DNA of 64,000 nt from Methylotuvimicrobium buryatense 5G (GCF_000341735.1 NZ_KB455575.1:190582-254581); one strand, 5' to 3'. Shown: positions 26,259-35,395, numbered from the stretch's first letter. Program-made: numbers and translations. The notes: generated by a model from the sequence alone, not told the origin.

Positions 26259-27651
26259 CTTTGTGCTCCTGGTTGGGCGTGGAATTAACCTCGAGTATAA
26301 GGCCGTCCCGGCCGATTACGCGAATCCGCTGGTTTTTTTTGAGTGATTCGCGGCTGCGGGCTTGCCATATTTCACTGTGGACCCGCACAGGCCCCGTATC
26401 GGTAAAGTCGGCAAGCACGATGCCGGTTTCGCCAAGCAATTCTTCCCGGCCGGATACGATGGGCTTTTGCCTGGATTTTAACAACATGCCCAAGGCGAAA
26501 ATTAAAAATGCTGCGCTGGTAAGCGCGAAAGCGCCGACTAAGGCAATGTCGATGCCGAATCCGGTGGCATCGGTATCCATTAGAATGACAGAGCCGATCA
26601 CGAACGCGGTCAAACCGCCGAAACCGAGTATACCGATACTGGGTACGAAAGCTTCGGCAATCATTAATGAAATGCCTAATAAAATCAGTGCGAAACCGGC
26701 ATAGTTAATCGGTAATACTTGGAACGCGAAAAGGGCCAGTAACAAGCTAATACCGCCGATGGTGCCCGGGACGATGGCTCCGGGATTGGAAAATTCGAAT
26801 ATCAGGCCGTAAATTCCGGCAATCAGTAAGATATAGGCGATATTCGGATTAGTAATTACTGCCAGTAATTCGCTGCGCCAGTCTGGTTCTAAGGCTTGAA
26901 TCGCCGCATTGTCTGTTGATAGGGAAATATCGCGCCCGAGTACGTTGATTTTTCGTTGATCGAGTTGTTTTAGCAAATCGTATCGATCGGTTGCTAGAAT
27001 ATCGATCACATTGAGTTCTAGGGCTTTTTCGGCAGAAAGGCTTGCCGCTTCTCGAACGGCTTGTTCTCCCCAATTGGCGTTTCTGCCGCGCATTTCGGCC
27101 AGGCTTCTGATATAGGCGACTGCGTCGTTAATGGCTTTTTGCGCCATCGCGTTTTTAGGCGATTTGCTAGAAGAGGTCTGGTCGACGGATTGATCTTTGT
27201 CGGGTTGTTCACCGGGCGTTTCGGTTGGACCGATCAATTGTACCGGTGTTGCGGCGCCAAGATTGGTTCCCGGCGTCATTGCGGCGATATGGCTTGCGTA
27301 AAGAATATAAGTTCCGGCGCTGGCGGCTCGTGCCCCGCCCGGTGTGACATAAGTGATCACCGGAATCGGCGAGGCGATGATTTTTTTAATGATTTGCCGC
27401 ATGGATGTGTCAAGGCCGCCCGGCGTGTCGAGTGTGATCAAGATCGCTTTAGCTCCGGATTCGGAAGCCTTGTCCATGCTGCGCTCGATATAGTCCGAAG
27501 TCGCAGGACCAATAGCATCTTGAATGGTTAATTGAACAATCGGTGTTGCGGGAATGGCAGCTTGATTATTTTCAGCCGAGACGGAATTGATAAACATAGC
27601 CATGACAAAAAGTAGCGGCAGAACTGTGCGGCGGTCGATGTGTCTTTTCAT
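26251..27651 (-). CDS. NfeD-family membrane serine protease (long form)
   Basis: 466 aa. Signal peptide ([16 protein letters not shown]), then a ClpP-class serine protease domain with '[12 protein letters not shown]' and '[11 protein letters not shown]' (nucleophile Ser within ASAG). Four to five membrane helices follow at about 265-400, and a C-terminal OB-fold NfeD domain (about 405-460, '[21 protein letters not shown]'). It cleaves hydrophobic segments of its SPFH partner in the studied homologues. It is first in a two-gene operon with the stomatin gene. Confidence 0.93.
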   Translation of the reverse strand: MKRHIDRRTVLPLLFVMAMFINSVSAENNQAAIPATPIVQLTIQDAIGPATSDYIERSMDKASESGAKAILITLDTPGGLDTSMRQIIKKIIASPIPVITYVTPGGARAASAGTYILYASHIAAMTPGTNLGAATPVQLIGPTETPGEQPDKDQSVDQTSSSKSPKNAMAQKAINDAVAYIRSLAEMRGRNANWGEQAVREAASLSAEKALELNVIDILATDRYDLLKQLDQRKINVLGRDISLSTDNAAIQALEPDWRSELLAVITNPNIAYILLIAGIYGLIFEFSNPGAIVPGTIGGISLLLALFAFQVLPINYAGFALILLGISLMIAEAFVPSIGILGFGGLTAFVIGSVILMDTDATGFGIDIALVGAFALTSAAFLIFALGMLLKSRQKPIVSGREELLGETGIVLADFTDTGPVRVHSEIWQARSRESLKKNQRIRVIGRDGLILEVNSTPNQEHKDV

Positions 27652-27891
27652 GAATGGCTACCTGATTATCCAAGCAGAAGCGGCTATCTCGAGTCTACGC
27701 CATGAATGGCTTATCGGCAATAGTTGTTATTTGTTCGGCTGGCGTTTGCCAGGAAAGGTGTCGAGTTTGTCGCTCTAACAGGTGTCGGATGTTAGGATGA
27801 GGTTATAGGAGCAGGGGCGTCCCTTGACGGTGATTCCCGCTCCGAATTTTTCTGGTTCCCACGGTCCTCCGCTCATCGTTATACATAAATT

Positions 27892-27986
27892 GTAGGGTAC
27901 GCTACGCGTACCAAAGCCGTGCCCTGGCGGTTCGGTTGGCACATGACTATCGCGGGGTTACCATGGTACGCACAGCGTACCCTACG
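27892..27986. repeat. GTAGGGTACGC inverted-repeat unit, copy 1
   Basis: Arms GTAGGGTACGCTACGCGTAC (27892-) and GGTACGCACAGCGTACCCTA (to 27986) pair over ~21 bp. The inner loop is ~50 bp. A close copy lies at 47709-47807 and a GTAGGGTGCGC relative at 33651-33731. Confidence 0.8.
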
Positions 27987-28030
27987 CGGCTGTGTTGTTT
28001 GATAAAATTGCGGATATTAAACGTCAGTGG

Positions 28031-28114
28031 CTTCGATAGTCGCGACGAAGGCGTCGCTCCCACAGGAGGCCGGATGCTCTGTGGGGGCGATCCCCTGATC
28101 GCGATTTCGAAGTC
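28031..28114. repeat. Long imperfect hairpin (CTTCGA...CACAG arms)
   Basis: CTTCGATAGTCGCGACGA... pairs with the inverse of ...ATCGCGATTTCGAAG, meeting around CCCACAG/CTGTGGG. It is an ~84-bp stem-loop in the repeat nest, one of five repeat types in the 1.1-kb non-coding span between the nfeD-like gene and suhB. Confidence 0.65.
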
Positions 28115-28194
28115 GGGTACGTTAGGTAGCAATAAATGGTATCGAAGTCGCATTAGCTAAGATGGGGTATTTACGACTTATGTATAACGACGAG

Positions 28195-28659
28195 AGCTCT
28201 AGCTTGGGAGAAACACCTCGGAAGCTCCAGTTTCCTGAGACCGACACAACCTCCGCTCACTCTCAATCAACCCCGACTCGCTCGTTCAATTTTTCTTGAT
28301 TGTCGGGAAGCTAGAGCTTCCTGAATAGGTTACCCAAGCTAGAGCTTGGGTAACAGCATATTTTAGTTTTTACGACTACGACTGGCCCCTGCTCCAGCAA
28401 TTCCCAATTTGGAGATCAAAAAGGGTGTGGGATATGCTTGGCGAGGATGTCGGCAGCAGGGCAGATTTTTGCTCCATGCAAAATCTGCATTCACGCCATC
28501 CTTGGCGTTCGAGCTGCCGCCAAGCCCCCATGGATGGGTTTACGGCGTTCCTCGACAGGCATACCCCACACCCTAAAATCGGCGAAACTGCTCAAACTGG
28601 GAATTGCTGCCCCTGTTCGGACACTTGGCTTCGGCAAGCTGAAGCATCTTGCTAATCAG
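28195..28659 (+). repeat. Composite repeat containing AAGCT palindromes and shared with 53.7 kb
   Basis: From the AGCTCTAGCTTGGG motif to GCTAATCAG (28659) this matches 53713-53872, but with two insertions: ~100 bp near 28240-28310 and the 214-bp element at 28395-28608. The shared parts include CAGCATATTTTAGTTTTT and GGCTTCGGCAAGCTGAAGCA. Confidence 0.75.
28395..28608 (-). mobile_element. 214-bp MITE-like element with TIRs and 10-bp target duplication
   Basis: Ends CAGCAATTCCCAATTTG (28395-) and the inverse ...CAAACTGGGAATTGCTG (to 28608) form terminal inverted repeats. GCCCCTGCTC (28385-28394) and GCCCCTGTTC (28609-28618) flank it as a 9/10 direct repeat. The uninterrupted site exists at 53822-53831. 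Inside, on the minus strand, it holds the core AACGCCGTAAACCCATCC and the GCAGATTTTGC hairpin of the second repeat class. Confidence 0.85.
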
Positions 28660-28753
28660 GTTCCATTAAGAAAGCCAAGTTGGTTTTCAGCTAACTCCTC
28701 TCTTTAATTTTTAAATTAGGAGAAGTAAATACTCGCACCACCGAAGGCGGATT

Positions 28754-29563
28754 TTATTTCGCTTTTAACCGGGTCAATGCTTCGGTGACATGCGGTTCGA
28801 TGGCTTGATACAGAACCTGGTGCATTTTCGGGTTGCCGGCAATGACGTTGCCGGTTTCCATGTAATTATCTTGGAAGGCAAAATCGGTGGCGACGCCGCC
28901 GGCTTCCTTGATCAGCAAAATACCGGCCGCCATATCCCAAGGATGTAATCCGATTTCCCAAAAACCGTCGAGTCTGCCGATTGCGACATAGGCTAAATCG
29001 AGTGCGGCCGCTCCGGCACGGCGTATGCCCGCGGAATCGGCATGTATGGTCCGGAACATGCCAAGATAGGCATCGAGATGTTGCTGACTTTTAAACGGAA
29101 AACCGGTTCCGATCAGTGCGCCTTTGAGTCCGGTTTGATTGGTCACGCGAATGCGGCGGTTATTCATCATCGCGCCGCCGCCGCGTTCGGCGGTAAACAA
29201 TTCATCGCGTAACGGATCGTAAACGACGCCGAGCTCCAGTTTGCCTTTGACTTGCAGTGCTATTGATACGGCATAGACAGGAAAACCGTGTAGGAAATTG
29301 GTTGTACCGTCCAGCGGGTCGATAATCCAAACGAAATCGTTGCCTTTGTGTTCGCCGCTTTCTTCAGCCAAAATAGCATGATCGGGAAAGGCGGTTTTAA
29401 TAATTTTTATGATTTCCTGTTCGGCCATGCGGTCGACTTCGGTCGCGAAATCGTTGATGCCTTTCCGGTTGATTTGAAGTTTTCCGACATTGTCGGCCGA
29501 GCGGGAAATTATCTCACCGGCGTTTCTGGCGGCGCGCACGGCAATATTGAGCATGGGATGCAT
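28754..29563 (-). CDS. suhB: Inositol-1-monophosphatase / SuhB
   Basis: 269 aa. Mg-dependent phosphatase fold with 'DPLDGTTNFLHGFPVYAVS' (metal-binding motif), 'EESGEH' and the C-terminal 'GLHPWDMAAGILLIKEAGG'. E. coli SuhB also acts as an rRNA antitermination factor with NusA, a likely second role here. It begins MHPMLNIAVRAARNAGEII as in gammaproteobacterial SuhB. Divergent from trmJ across a 92-bp gap, the standard arrangement. Confidence 0.95.
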   Translation of the reverse strand: MHPMLNIAVRAARNAGEIISRSADNVGKLQINRKGINDFATEVDRMAEQEIIKIIKTAFPDHAILAEESGEHKGNDFVWIIDPLDGTTNFLHGFPVYAVSIALQVKGKLELGVVYDPLRDELFTAERGGGAMMNNRRIRVTNQTGLKGALIGTGFPFKSQQHLDAYLGMFRTIHADSAGIRRAGAAALDLAYVAIGRLDGFWEIGLHPWDMAAGILLIKEAGGVATDFAFQDNYMETGNVIAGNPKMHQVLYQAIEPHVTEALTRLKAK

Positions 29564-29655
29564 GATATTTGATACGAAGCTGAATTAGAAAATATCAATA
29601 GCATATCAAATCTTTTGTTAAAATTTTCTGTTTTTTCAAATGGCGGGGCTACGCA

Positions 29656-30384
29656 TTGTTGTCGAATATTAAAATCGTATTGGTCGAAACCTCTCATCCC
29701 GGTAATATTGGAGCGGTTGCTCGAGCCATGAAGAATATGAACCTTAAAGATTTGGTTTTGGTTGCTCCGAAGCAATTTCCCTGCGCGGATGCCACTGCCA
29801 GAGCTTCCGGGGCGGATGATATTTTGAGTTCCGCTTTGGTTTGCGACAGCTTGCAAGAGGCTGTCGCCGATTGTTCCATTGTGGTAGGAACCAGTGCTCG
29901 TTGCCGAACGATTAGTTGGCCGGAGTTAACACCTAGGGAGTGTGCGAATCTCTTGAAAACGGAAGCGATCGATCATAAGGCGGCAATCGTATTCGGTAGA
30001 GAACACTCCGGGTTGAAAAATCATGAATTGGACCTGTGTCGTTATTTATTGCGAATCCCGTGCAACAAAGATTTCAGTTCATTAAATCTTGCCGCCGCCG
30101 TGCAAGTCGTCAGCTATGAGCTCTTCGTGGCTTCAGGCCAGGACTATGAAGTCACTGTCGGTGATAAAGGCAAAGGCTTGTTGGCGACAGCCGCTCAGAT
30201 GGAAGCGTTTTATGAACACATGATCGAAGCGCTATCCGATATCGGCTTCATGCATCCCGATAAATCGAAGTCGGTGATGCGCCGTTTGCGTAGAATCTAT
30301 AACCGGGCTCGTCTAGAGAGTAAAGAGGTGGACCTATTACGCGGAATTTTACGAATGTCGCAAGGCAATAAAAAGAAGGGCTAA
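29656..30384 (+). CDS. trmJ: tRNA (cytidine/uridine-32-2'-O) methyltransferase
   Basis: 242-aa SPOUT-class methyltransferase that 2'-O-methylates position 32 of several tRNAs using SAM. The N-terminal '[19 protein letters not shown]' is the RNA-recognition start. The knot motifs '[20 protein letters not shown]' and '[22 protein letters not shown]' bind SAM. A helical C-terminal extension is typical of TrmJ. The start is a TTG (29656, or 29659): no ATG lies upstream in frame. Followed by cysE after 2 bp, as in the suhB-trmJ-cysE-iscR cluster. Confidence 0.93.
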   Translation: MLSNIKIVLVETSHPGNIGAVARAMKNMNLKDLVLVAPKQFPCADATARASGADDILSSALVCDSLQEAVADCSIVVGTSARCRTISWPELTPRECANLLKTEAIDHKAAIVFGREHSGLKNHELDLCRYLLRIPCNKDFSSLNLAAAVQVVSYELFVASGQDYEVTVGDKGKGLLATAAQMEAFYEHMIEALSDIGFMHPDKSKSVMRRLRRIYNRARLESKEVDLLRGILRMSQGNKKKG

Positions 30385-30386
30385 TT

Positions 30387-31142
30387 ATGTGGCGAGAAAT
30401 CAAAGAGAATATCGATTGTGTGTTTGAACGGGATCCTGCCGCACAAACGGTGTTTGAAGTGATTACCGCTTATCCCGGTTTTCATGCGTTGTTGATTCAT
30501 CGAGTCGCGCATTTTTGTTGGCAAGCCGGTTTTCGATGGCTTGGGCGCTTTGTCTCGCATGTCGGTCGTTGGTTGACCGGGATTGAAATTCATCCGGGCG
30601 CGACGATCGGCAGACGGTTTTTTATCGATCACGGCATGGGGGTCGTAATCGGCGAAACTGCAGTGATCGGCGACGACTGTACGCTTTACCATGGTGTTAC
30701 GCTAGGCGGAACCTCATGGAACAAAGGTAAGCGTCATCCGACCTTACATGACGGCGTTGTAGTAGGCGCCGGCGCGAAAGTATTGGGGCCGATAGAAATA
30801 GGCGAGGGCGCGCGTATCGGTTCGAATTCGGTTGTCCTGAAATCGGTTCCGGCCGGTGCGACCGTGGTTGGGATACCGGGGCATGTGATCGACCCTAAGG
30901 CTAAAAAGCCTGATTCTCATCGAAAAAAAATAGTCGCGAAAATGGGCTTCGATGCTTACGGCACGAGTGACGACATGACGGATCCTGTCGCTAAGGCGAT
31001 CAATCATATGTTGGATCATATGCAAGCAGTCGACGGGCAGCTTGAAGTCATGAAAAAAGCGCTAAAAGACGCCGGTATCGCATGTCCGGATCAGTCGATT
31101 CCGGAAGAGGATTATAAGAGCGATAAGTTGGATGAGATTTGA
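30387..31142 (+). CDS. cysE: Serine O-acetyltransferase
   Basis: Acetylates serine with acetyl-CoA for cysteine synthesis. 251 aa. N-terminal helical region, then left-handed beta-helix hexapeptide repeats ('[20 protein letters not shown]', '[20 protein letters not shown]'), with catalytic His/Asp in '[12 protein letters not shown]'. It lies immediately after trmJ and before iscR, supplying cysteine to the neighbouring desulfurase. The C-terminal ~50 residues are a longer, acidic helical tail than in the E. coli enzyme. Confidence 0.94.
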   Translation: MWREIKENIDCVFERDPAAQTVFEVITAYPGFHALLIHRVAHFCWQAGFRWLGRFVSHVGRWLTGIEIHPGATIGRRFFIDHGMGVVIGETAVIGDDCTLYHGVTLGGTSWNKGKRHPTLHDGVVVGAGAKVLGPIEIGEGARIGSNSVVLKSVPAGATVVGIPGHVIDPKAKKPDSHRKKIVAKMGFDAYGTSDDMTDPVAKAINHMLDHMQAVDGQLEVMKKALKDAGIACPDQSIPEEDYKSDKLDEI

Positions 31143-31150
31143 AAAGTTTA

Positions 31151-31192
31151 AGGGGCAAGGGGCAAGGTGAAAGATGAAAGATGAAAGATGAA
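31151..31192. repeat. Short heptanucleotide array
   Basis: GGGGCAA units then GATGAAA units follow the cysE stop. It is the same 7-bp repeat class as at 23.6 kb. Confidence 0.6.
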
Positions 31193-31224
31193 CATCTGCT
31201 GTTTTTCTTGCTCTTGGGGGACGT

Positions 31225-31353
31225 TATACCTTTGGCGCTTCAAATTTCGGTAGTGTCCAAGGAGGCGTAGGGGCGAGTGTCCGACAAATGCTTTGCTAGT
31301 ATCCGCCATATGACGGGTGCCCCGGTGCCGAATTTTGGTCTACGATCGGTATA
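31225..31353 (-). repeat. TATACC-ended dispersed element, internally deleted copy
   Basis: Both TATACC/GGTATA ends and inner AAATTTCGG/CCGAATTTT blocks are present. The central core (GGACGCCGTG... and adjacent text) is missing, leaving ~129 bp. It ends 23 bp before the iscR -35 box. Confidence 0.8.
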
Positions 31354-31376
31354 ATTCAAATGAGTTTTTTTCAAAG

Positions 31377-31404
31377 TTGACTAATTTGCTTGGTTAAGTA
31401 TAGT
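31377..31404 (+). promoter_or_regulatory. iscR promoter with IscR-type site
   Basis: -35 TTGACT (31377-31382), 16-bp spacer, -10 TATAGT (31399-31404). The text AGTTGACTAATTTGCTTGG resembles the E. coli iscR promoter/type-1 IscR site (GTTGACCAATTTTACTCGG), so cluster-loaded IscR probably represses its own operon. Confidence 0.7.
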
Positions 31405-31438
31405 AATGCGCATTGATTTGCTATTTGAGGATTAGGTT

Positions 31439-31918
31439 GTGCGATTAACCACAAAAGGCCGCTATGCAGTTACAGCCATGCTTGATCTGGCTTATCACAG
31501 TCAGCAAGATCCGGTCACTTTAACCGATATCGCGACTCGTCAGACCATTTCGTTATCTTATTTGGAACAGCTGTTTGCTCGTTTGCGTAGAGCCGGCATG
31601 GTTACCGGTGTGCGTGGGCCCGGCGGGGGGTATCGTCTGAGTCGTGCGGCGAGCGAGATTAATATCGCCGAAATCATCGAGGCCGTCGATGAACCCCTAG
31701 ATACTACCAAATGTGCCGGCGAAGGCAATTGCCAAAACAACAAAGCGTGTTTGACTCATGACTTATGGATGGGGCTTAGCGATCAGATTCGGGGATATTT
31801 AAAAGGCATCAGCCTCGGCGATTTGTTGACGAGGCATCATGTTCAGGAAGTTGCTAAGCGGCAGGAACAAGATGCTAAAGTGGTTGAAATTCATCGGCAA
31901 GAAAGAGTCAGCGCTTAA
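31439..31918 (+). CDS. iscR: Fe-S cluster regulator IscR
   Basis: 159-aa Rrf2-family winged-helix regulator. DNA-binding N-terminus MRLTTKGRYAVTAMLDLA with 'ISLSYLEQLFARLRRAGMV' and 'VRGPGGGYRLSR'. Cluster ligands are the three cysteines and histidine of 'KCAGEGNCQNNKACLTHDLW'. The start is GTG at 31439 behind TTAGG. It heads iscR-iscS and sits after an IscR-like promoter element, indicating autoregulation by Fe-S status. Confidence 0.96.
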   Translation: MRLTTKGRYAVTAMLDLAYHSQQDPVTLTDIATRQTISLSYLEQLFARLRRAGMVTGVRGPGGGYRLSRAASEINIAEIIEAVDEPLDTTKCAGEGNCQNNKACLTHDLWMGLSDQIRGYLKGISLGDLLTRHHVQEVAKRQEQDAKVVEIHRQERVSA

Positions 31919-31930
31919 GTCTTCGAACGC

Positions 31931-33037
31931 ATGGTCTATCTCGATCACAATGCTACGACGCCGCTCGATGATCGCGTTTTAGAGGCGATGCTGCCGTTTT
32001 TGAAATCCTTTTACGGTAATCCGTCGGCCCTGTATCGGATCGGCCGGTTATCGCGTAGCGCGATTGAAGCGGCTAGGGAGCAAGTTGCTGCGCTCGTCGG
32101 CGTCTCTCCCGGTCAGGTAGTCTTTACCAGCGGGGGTACCGAGTCGAATAATTTGGCATTGAACTCGATCAAGAGTCATACGCGGCTATTGATTTCCAGC
32201 ATTGAACATCCATCGGTTACCGAGCCCGTCGAACGCTTGCGAAATCGTAGTTGCTCAGTCGATATTCTGGCCGTGAATGAAAACGGTATATTCGATCGCG
32301 AATCTTTCGAGCGATGCTGTGCGAACCGGCCTAATTTCGCCTCTTTGATATTGGCCAATAATGAAACCGGCGTGATACAGTCTATCGCCGAGTGGGCCGG
32401 CATGTTACGCGAACAGGGAACAATAGTGCATGCCGATGCGGTGCAGGCGGCCGGAAAAATTCCGTTGGCCTTCAATGCGCTCAATGTTCAGTTAATGTCT
32501 ATATCCGGGCATAAAATTTACGGTCCCAAAGGTAGTGGTGCGTTGATCGTCGAAAAAGGCACAGAACCGGAACCTTTGCAGCTCGGTGGCGGTCAAGAGC
32601 AAGGTTTTCGAGCAGGTACCGAAAATGTCGCGGCAATCGTCGGCTTCGGTAAAGCGGCAGAATTAGCACTTGCTGAAATGTCGCAATGGCGAAACCAAAT
32701 GCTCGATTTAAGGCAATTGTTGGAGCCGGGACTGGCGGAGTTGAACGCAACCATTTTCAGCCAAGCGGTAGAACGATTGCCCAATACCGTGCAATTCGGG
32801 ATTGACGGCGTCGATGGCGAGATGTTGTTGATGCAACTCGATAAAAAAGGCTTTGCGGTATCGAGCGGTTCGGCTTGCGCCAGTGGCGGCGGCATGCCGA
32901 GTCCGGTATTGACGGCGATGGGTGTTGCCCGGGATTTAGCTAAAAGCGCTTTGCGCGTCAGTTTGGGTAAAGCCAATACCGAAGCGGATATTACCGATTT
33001 TGTGAAATGTTTAAAAACTATTTTGAATCGAACCTAA
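31931..33037 (+). CDS. iscS: Cysteine desulfurase (IscS/NifS type)
   Basis: Pyridoxal-phosphate enzyme releasing sulfur from cysteine for Fe-S clusters and other thio-compounds. 368 aa. PLP lysine in 'SISGHKIYGPKGSG', catalytic cysteine loop 'SSGSACASGG', substrate arginine region 'RAGTENVAAIVGFG'. It follows iscR by 12 bp. The length is shorter than E. coli IscS (about 404), closer to NifS/IscS-like desulfurases lacking the scaffold-docking tail. iscU does not follow. Confidence 0.88.
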   Translation: MVYLDHNATTPLDDRVLEAMLPFLKSFYGNPSALYRIGRLSRSAIEAAREQVAALVGVSPGQVVFTSGGTESNNLALNSIKSHTRLLISSIEHPSVTEPVERLRNRSCSVDILAVNENGIFDRESFERCCANRPNFASLILANNETGVIQSIAEWAGMLREQGTIVHADAVQAAGKIPLAFNALNVQLMSISGHKIYGPKGSGALIVEKGTEPEPLQLGGGQEQGFRAGTENVAAIVGFGKAAELALAEMSQWRNQMLDLRQLLEPGLAELNATIFSQAVERLPNTVQFGIDGVDGEMLLMQLDKKGFAVSSGSACASGGGMPSPVLTAMGVARDLAKSALRVSLGKANTEADITDFVKCLKTILNRT

Positions 33038-33089
33038 TATTCATGAAGGCCCGGTCATCGCCCCGGCAAATGAAAGATCTCTGGTGGCG

Positions 33090-33192
33090 GAGGGCGCGGT
33101 CACTCGCCCGACAGGACGCCGTGAATACGTCCATGTAGGCTCGACGGCGGCTCCCTGCCGCCGACGCCTGTCGATCGAGCAACCGCACCCTC
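33090..33192 (+). repeat. Second-class dispersed element, short copy
   Basis: Ends GAGGGCGCGGTCACTCGCCC (33090-) and the inverse of ...CGAGCAACCGCACCCTC (to 33192). The core is ACAGGACGCCGTGAATACGT, with a GGCGGC...GCCGCC hairpin. It lies between iscS and iscA where iscU would normally be. Confidence 0.8.
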
Positions 33193-33290
33193 TCTGGAAC
33201 CGGCATTACCAGAACTGAGTTTTGTATATTGAAAAATTAGATAATGGGTCTAAATCTACGAACTTTCACAGTAACGTTAAGAGGTGTTGA

Positions 33291-33614
33291 ATGGCGATTT
33301 CTTTAACCGAGAGCGCGGCAAAACAAATTAAAAAACAATTGGACAAACGCGGCAGCGGCGTGGGTTTGAAATTAGGCGTTAAAAAATCCGGTTGTTCCGG
33401 TTTCGCTTATACGATCGATTATGCCGATGAAGTGCATGAAGGCGATCGGGTGTTCGAACAATACGGGGTTAAGGTCATTACGACGCAAGACGATCTCGCT
33501 GTGATTGATGGAATCGAGTTGGATTATCGCCGCGAGGGCATCAACGAAGCATTCAAATTCAATAATCCGAATGTCACCGGCATGTGCGGTTGCGGCGAGA
33601 GTTTTTCGGTGTGA
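33291..33614 (+). CDS. iscA: Iron-sulfur cluster assembly protein IscA
   Basis: 107-aa A-type carrier. Cys35, Cys99 and Cys101 fall exactly at the E. coli IscA positions ('KKSGCSGFAY', 'GMCGCGESF'). The typical 'AAKQIKKQLDKRG' start is present. It carries or inserts [4Fe-4S] clusters. It is separated from iscS by 253 bp holding a repeat, so it may be transcribed separately. A GTTAAGAGGTG ribosome site precedes the ATG. Confidence 0.93.
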   Translation: MAISLTESAAKQIKKQLDKRGSGVGLKLGVKKSGCSGFAYTIDYADEVHEGDRVFEQYGVKVITTQDDLAVIDGIELDYRREGINEAFKFNNPNVTGMCGCGESFSV

Positions 33615-33650
33615 TTCCTGTCCAGAAATAGAAAATTCAAAGCGAGTACC

Positions 33651-33731
33651 GTAGGGTGCGCATCGCGCACCTTTCCACGGTACAGAACCCGGCATAGCTC
33701 CCGACCCGGGTGCGCGATGTGCGCCCTCCAC
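33651..33731. repeat. GTAGGGTGCGC inverted-repeat unit
   Basis: GTAGGGTGCGCATCGCGCAC pairs with the inverse of GGGTGCGCGATGTGCGCCCT across ~40 bp. A relative of the 27.9 and 47.7 kb units. It may also end transcription after iscA, though no T-run follows. Confidence 0.7.
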
Positions 33732-33942
33732 CTAACGCTTTATAATCCGTGATCACCAATAATTTCCAAAATATTTAGAGATTAAAAAGCGGGGACATAG
33801 AAATTTAGCTAAAATCGCTTTTTTTTCGGCCGCCTTGGTTAATCTCCTCATTTTGCTTCAACTCTTTTGCAGCAAAAGTCTTCATTCGGAACCTTTCGTG
33901 CTCAATCATTCTCATCTGTATACTCGACATGATTCCCGTCGA

Positions 33943-35184
33943 TTGATTCAGCCATTCGTTGCAATCATAGGCGGCGGTCCAGCCGGGCTTATGGCTGCTG
34001 AGGCGTTAAGTCAAAGCGGCGTTCGGGTCGATGTTTACGATGCGATGCCGTCGGTGGGCCGTAAATTCCTGATGGCCGGCAAGGGCGGCATGAATATTAC
34101 GCATTCCGAAGCCTACGATATTTTTTTATCGCGATACGGTAAGCGAAGCGGCGTCATCAAGCCGATACTCGATGCGTTCGGTTCCGATCAGCTTATAAAA
34201 TGGTTGCGCGACCTCGGTGTCGAAACTTTTATCGGCAGCTCCGGGCGCGTATTTCCAACCGACATGAAAGCAGCGCCCTTGCTGCGCGCCTGGTTGCATC
34301 GTTTGCGCGAAACGGGCGTTAATTTTCACATGCGCCACCGTTGGCAAGGTTGGTCCGAAACCGGCGAGTTGATATTTTTAACGCCTCAAGGCGAAAAATC
34401 GATTCGCGCCGATGCCACGGTTTTGGCATTGGGCGGTGGTAGTTGGTCGAAACTGGGTACGGATGGTGTTTGGGTTGATTGTCTGGTTAATCGTAATATT
34501 CCCGTAGCGCCTCTTAGACCGTCGAATTGCGGCTTTGAAACGGCCTGGAGCGATCGATTTCGCGAGGCTTTTGCCGGACAAGCGGTCAAATCTGTGGCGG
34601 TAAGCGTCTCTGCAGGGGGTATCTCGCATCCTTTGAATGGAGAGTTTACTATTACGCAATACGGTGTCGAAGGCAGCTTGATATATGCTTTTTCGGCGCA
34701 ATTGCGCGAGCAAATCGATGTAACCGGTCAGGGGCTGATGCTATTGGACTTACTACCCGAAACCGAATTACAGGCCTTGATTAAGAAATTATCCCGGCCG
34801 CGAGGCAAAAATTCTCTGGCCAATTTCTTAAGAAAATCCGCCGGCATAAAAGGCGTTAAAGCCGCATTGCTGCGCGAATTAGCCGATGCGGACGATTATC
34901 GCGATATGCATCGATTGGCTGCGAAAATCAAAGCTTTACCGATTCGATTAACGGCAACCCGGCCGCTGGACGAAGCGATCAGCAGCGCAGGCGGCGTGAT
35001 GTTCGAAGCGCTCGACGACTGTTTGATGCTGAAAGACCTGCCAGGCGTATTTTGCGCCGGCGAAATGCTCGATTGGGAAGCGCCGACCGGCGGTTATTTA
35101 TTGACGGCTTGTTTTGCGAGCGGTTTTGCGGCTGGACACGGTGTTTTGGAATGGTTGGGTGATTTAGATAGCTGTGAGCTGTGA
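33943..35184 (+). CDS. HI0933/BaiN-like FAD-dependent oxidoreductase
   Basis: About 413 aa from a TTG (33943), or 449 aa from TTG 33835; the extra N-terminus is non-conserved in appearance. Rossmann FAD motif 'VAIIGGGPAGLMAAEAL', 'VGRKFLMAGKGGMNITHSE' (family signature), 'ATVLALGGGSWSKLGTDG', and the C-terminal FAD motif 'GVFCAGEMLDWEAPTGGYLL'. The TIGR03862-type flavoprotein family; substrate unknown. The 3' end runs into a heptamer array that supplies the stop codon. Confidence 0.85.
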   Translation: MIQPFVAIIGGGPAGLMAAEALSQSGVRVDVYDAMPSVGRKFLMAGKGGMNITHSEAYDIFLSRYGKRSGVIKPILDAFGSDQLIKWLRDLGVETFIGSSGRVFPTDMKAAPLLRAWLHRLRETGVNFHMRHRWQGWSETGELIFLTPQGEKSIRADATVLALGGGSWSKLGTDGVWVDCLVNRNIPVAPLRPSNCGFETAWSDRFREAFAGQAVKSVAVSVSAGGISHPLNGEFTITQYGVEGSLIYAFSAQLREQIDVTGQGLMLLDLLPETELQALIKKLSRPRGKNSLANFLRKSAGIKGVKAALLRELADADDYRDMHRLAAKIKALPIRLTATRPLDEAISSAGGVMFEALDDCLMLKDLPGVFCAGEMLDWEAPTGGYLLTACFASGFAAGHGVLEWLGDLDSCEL

Positions 35185-35275
35185 GCGGTAAGCAGGGAAA
35201 GAGGAAAGAGGAAAGAGGAAAGAGGAAAGGGGAAAGGGGAAAGGGGAAAGGGGAAAGGGGAAAGGGGAAAGGGGA
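35170..35275. repeat. Heptanucleotide array overlapping a gene 3' end
   Basis: Units AGCTGTG, AGCGGTA and AGCAGGG grade into AAAGAGG (four) and AAAGGGG (about seven). The first units encode the last residues and stop of the flavoprotein gene. Confidence 0.9.
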
Positions 35276-35313
35276 AATTAGGGCTTGACAAGTGGTTAAA
35301 ATGCCGCATCATT

Positions 35314-35394
35314 TCACTATTCACTATTCACTATTCACTATTCACTATTCACTATTCACTATTCACTATTCACTATTCACCGCTCACCGCTCAC
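35314..35394. repeat. Heptanucleotide array, inverted relative to the previous one
   Basis: About ten CACTATT units end in CACCGCT units just before the mgtE stop. Read on the minus strand it is a GTGAATA/GTGAGCG array, so it faces the array at 35170-35275 across a ~38-bp spacer. Confidence 0.9.
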
Positions 35395-35395
35395 C

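Noticed and set aside
35170-35394. Heptamer arrays considered as CRISPR
   Set aside because: Units are 7 bp with no spacers and no cas genes nearby.
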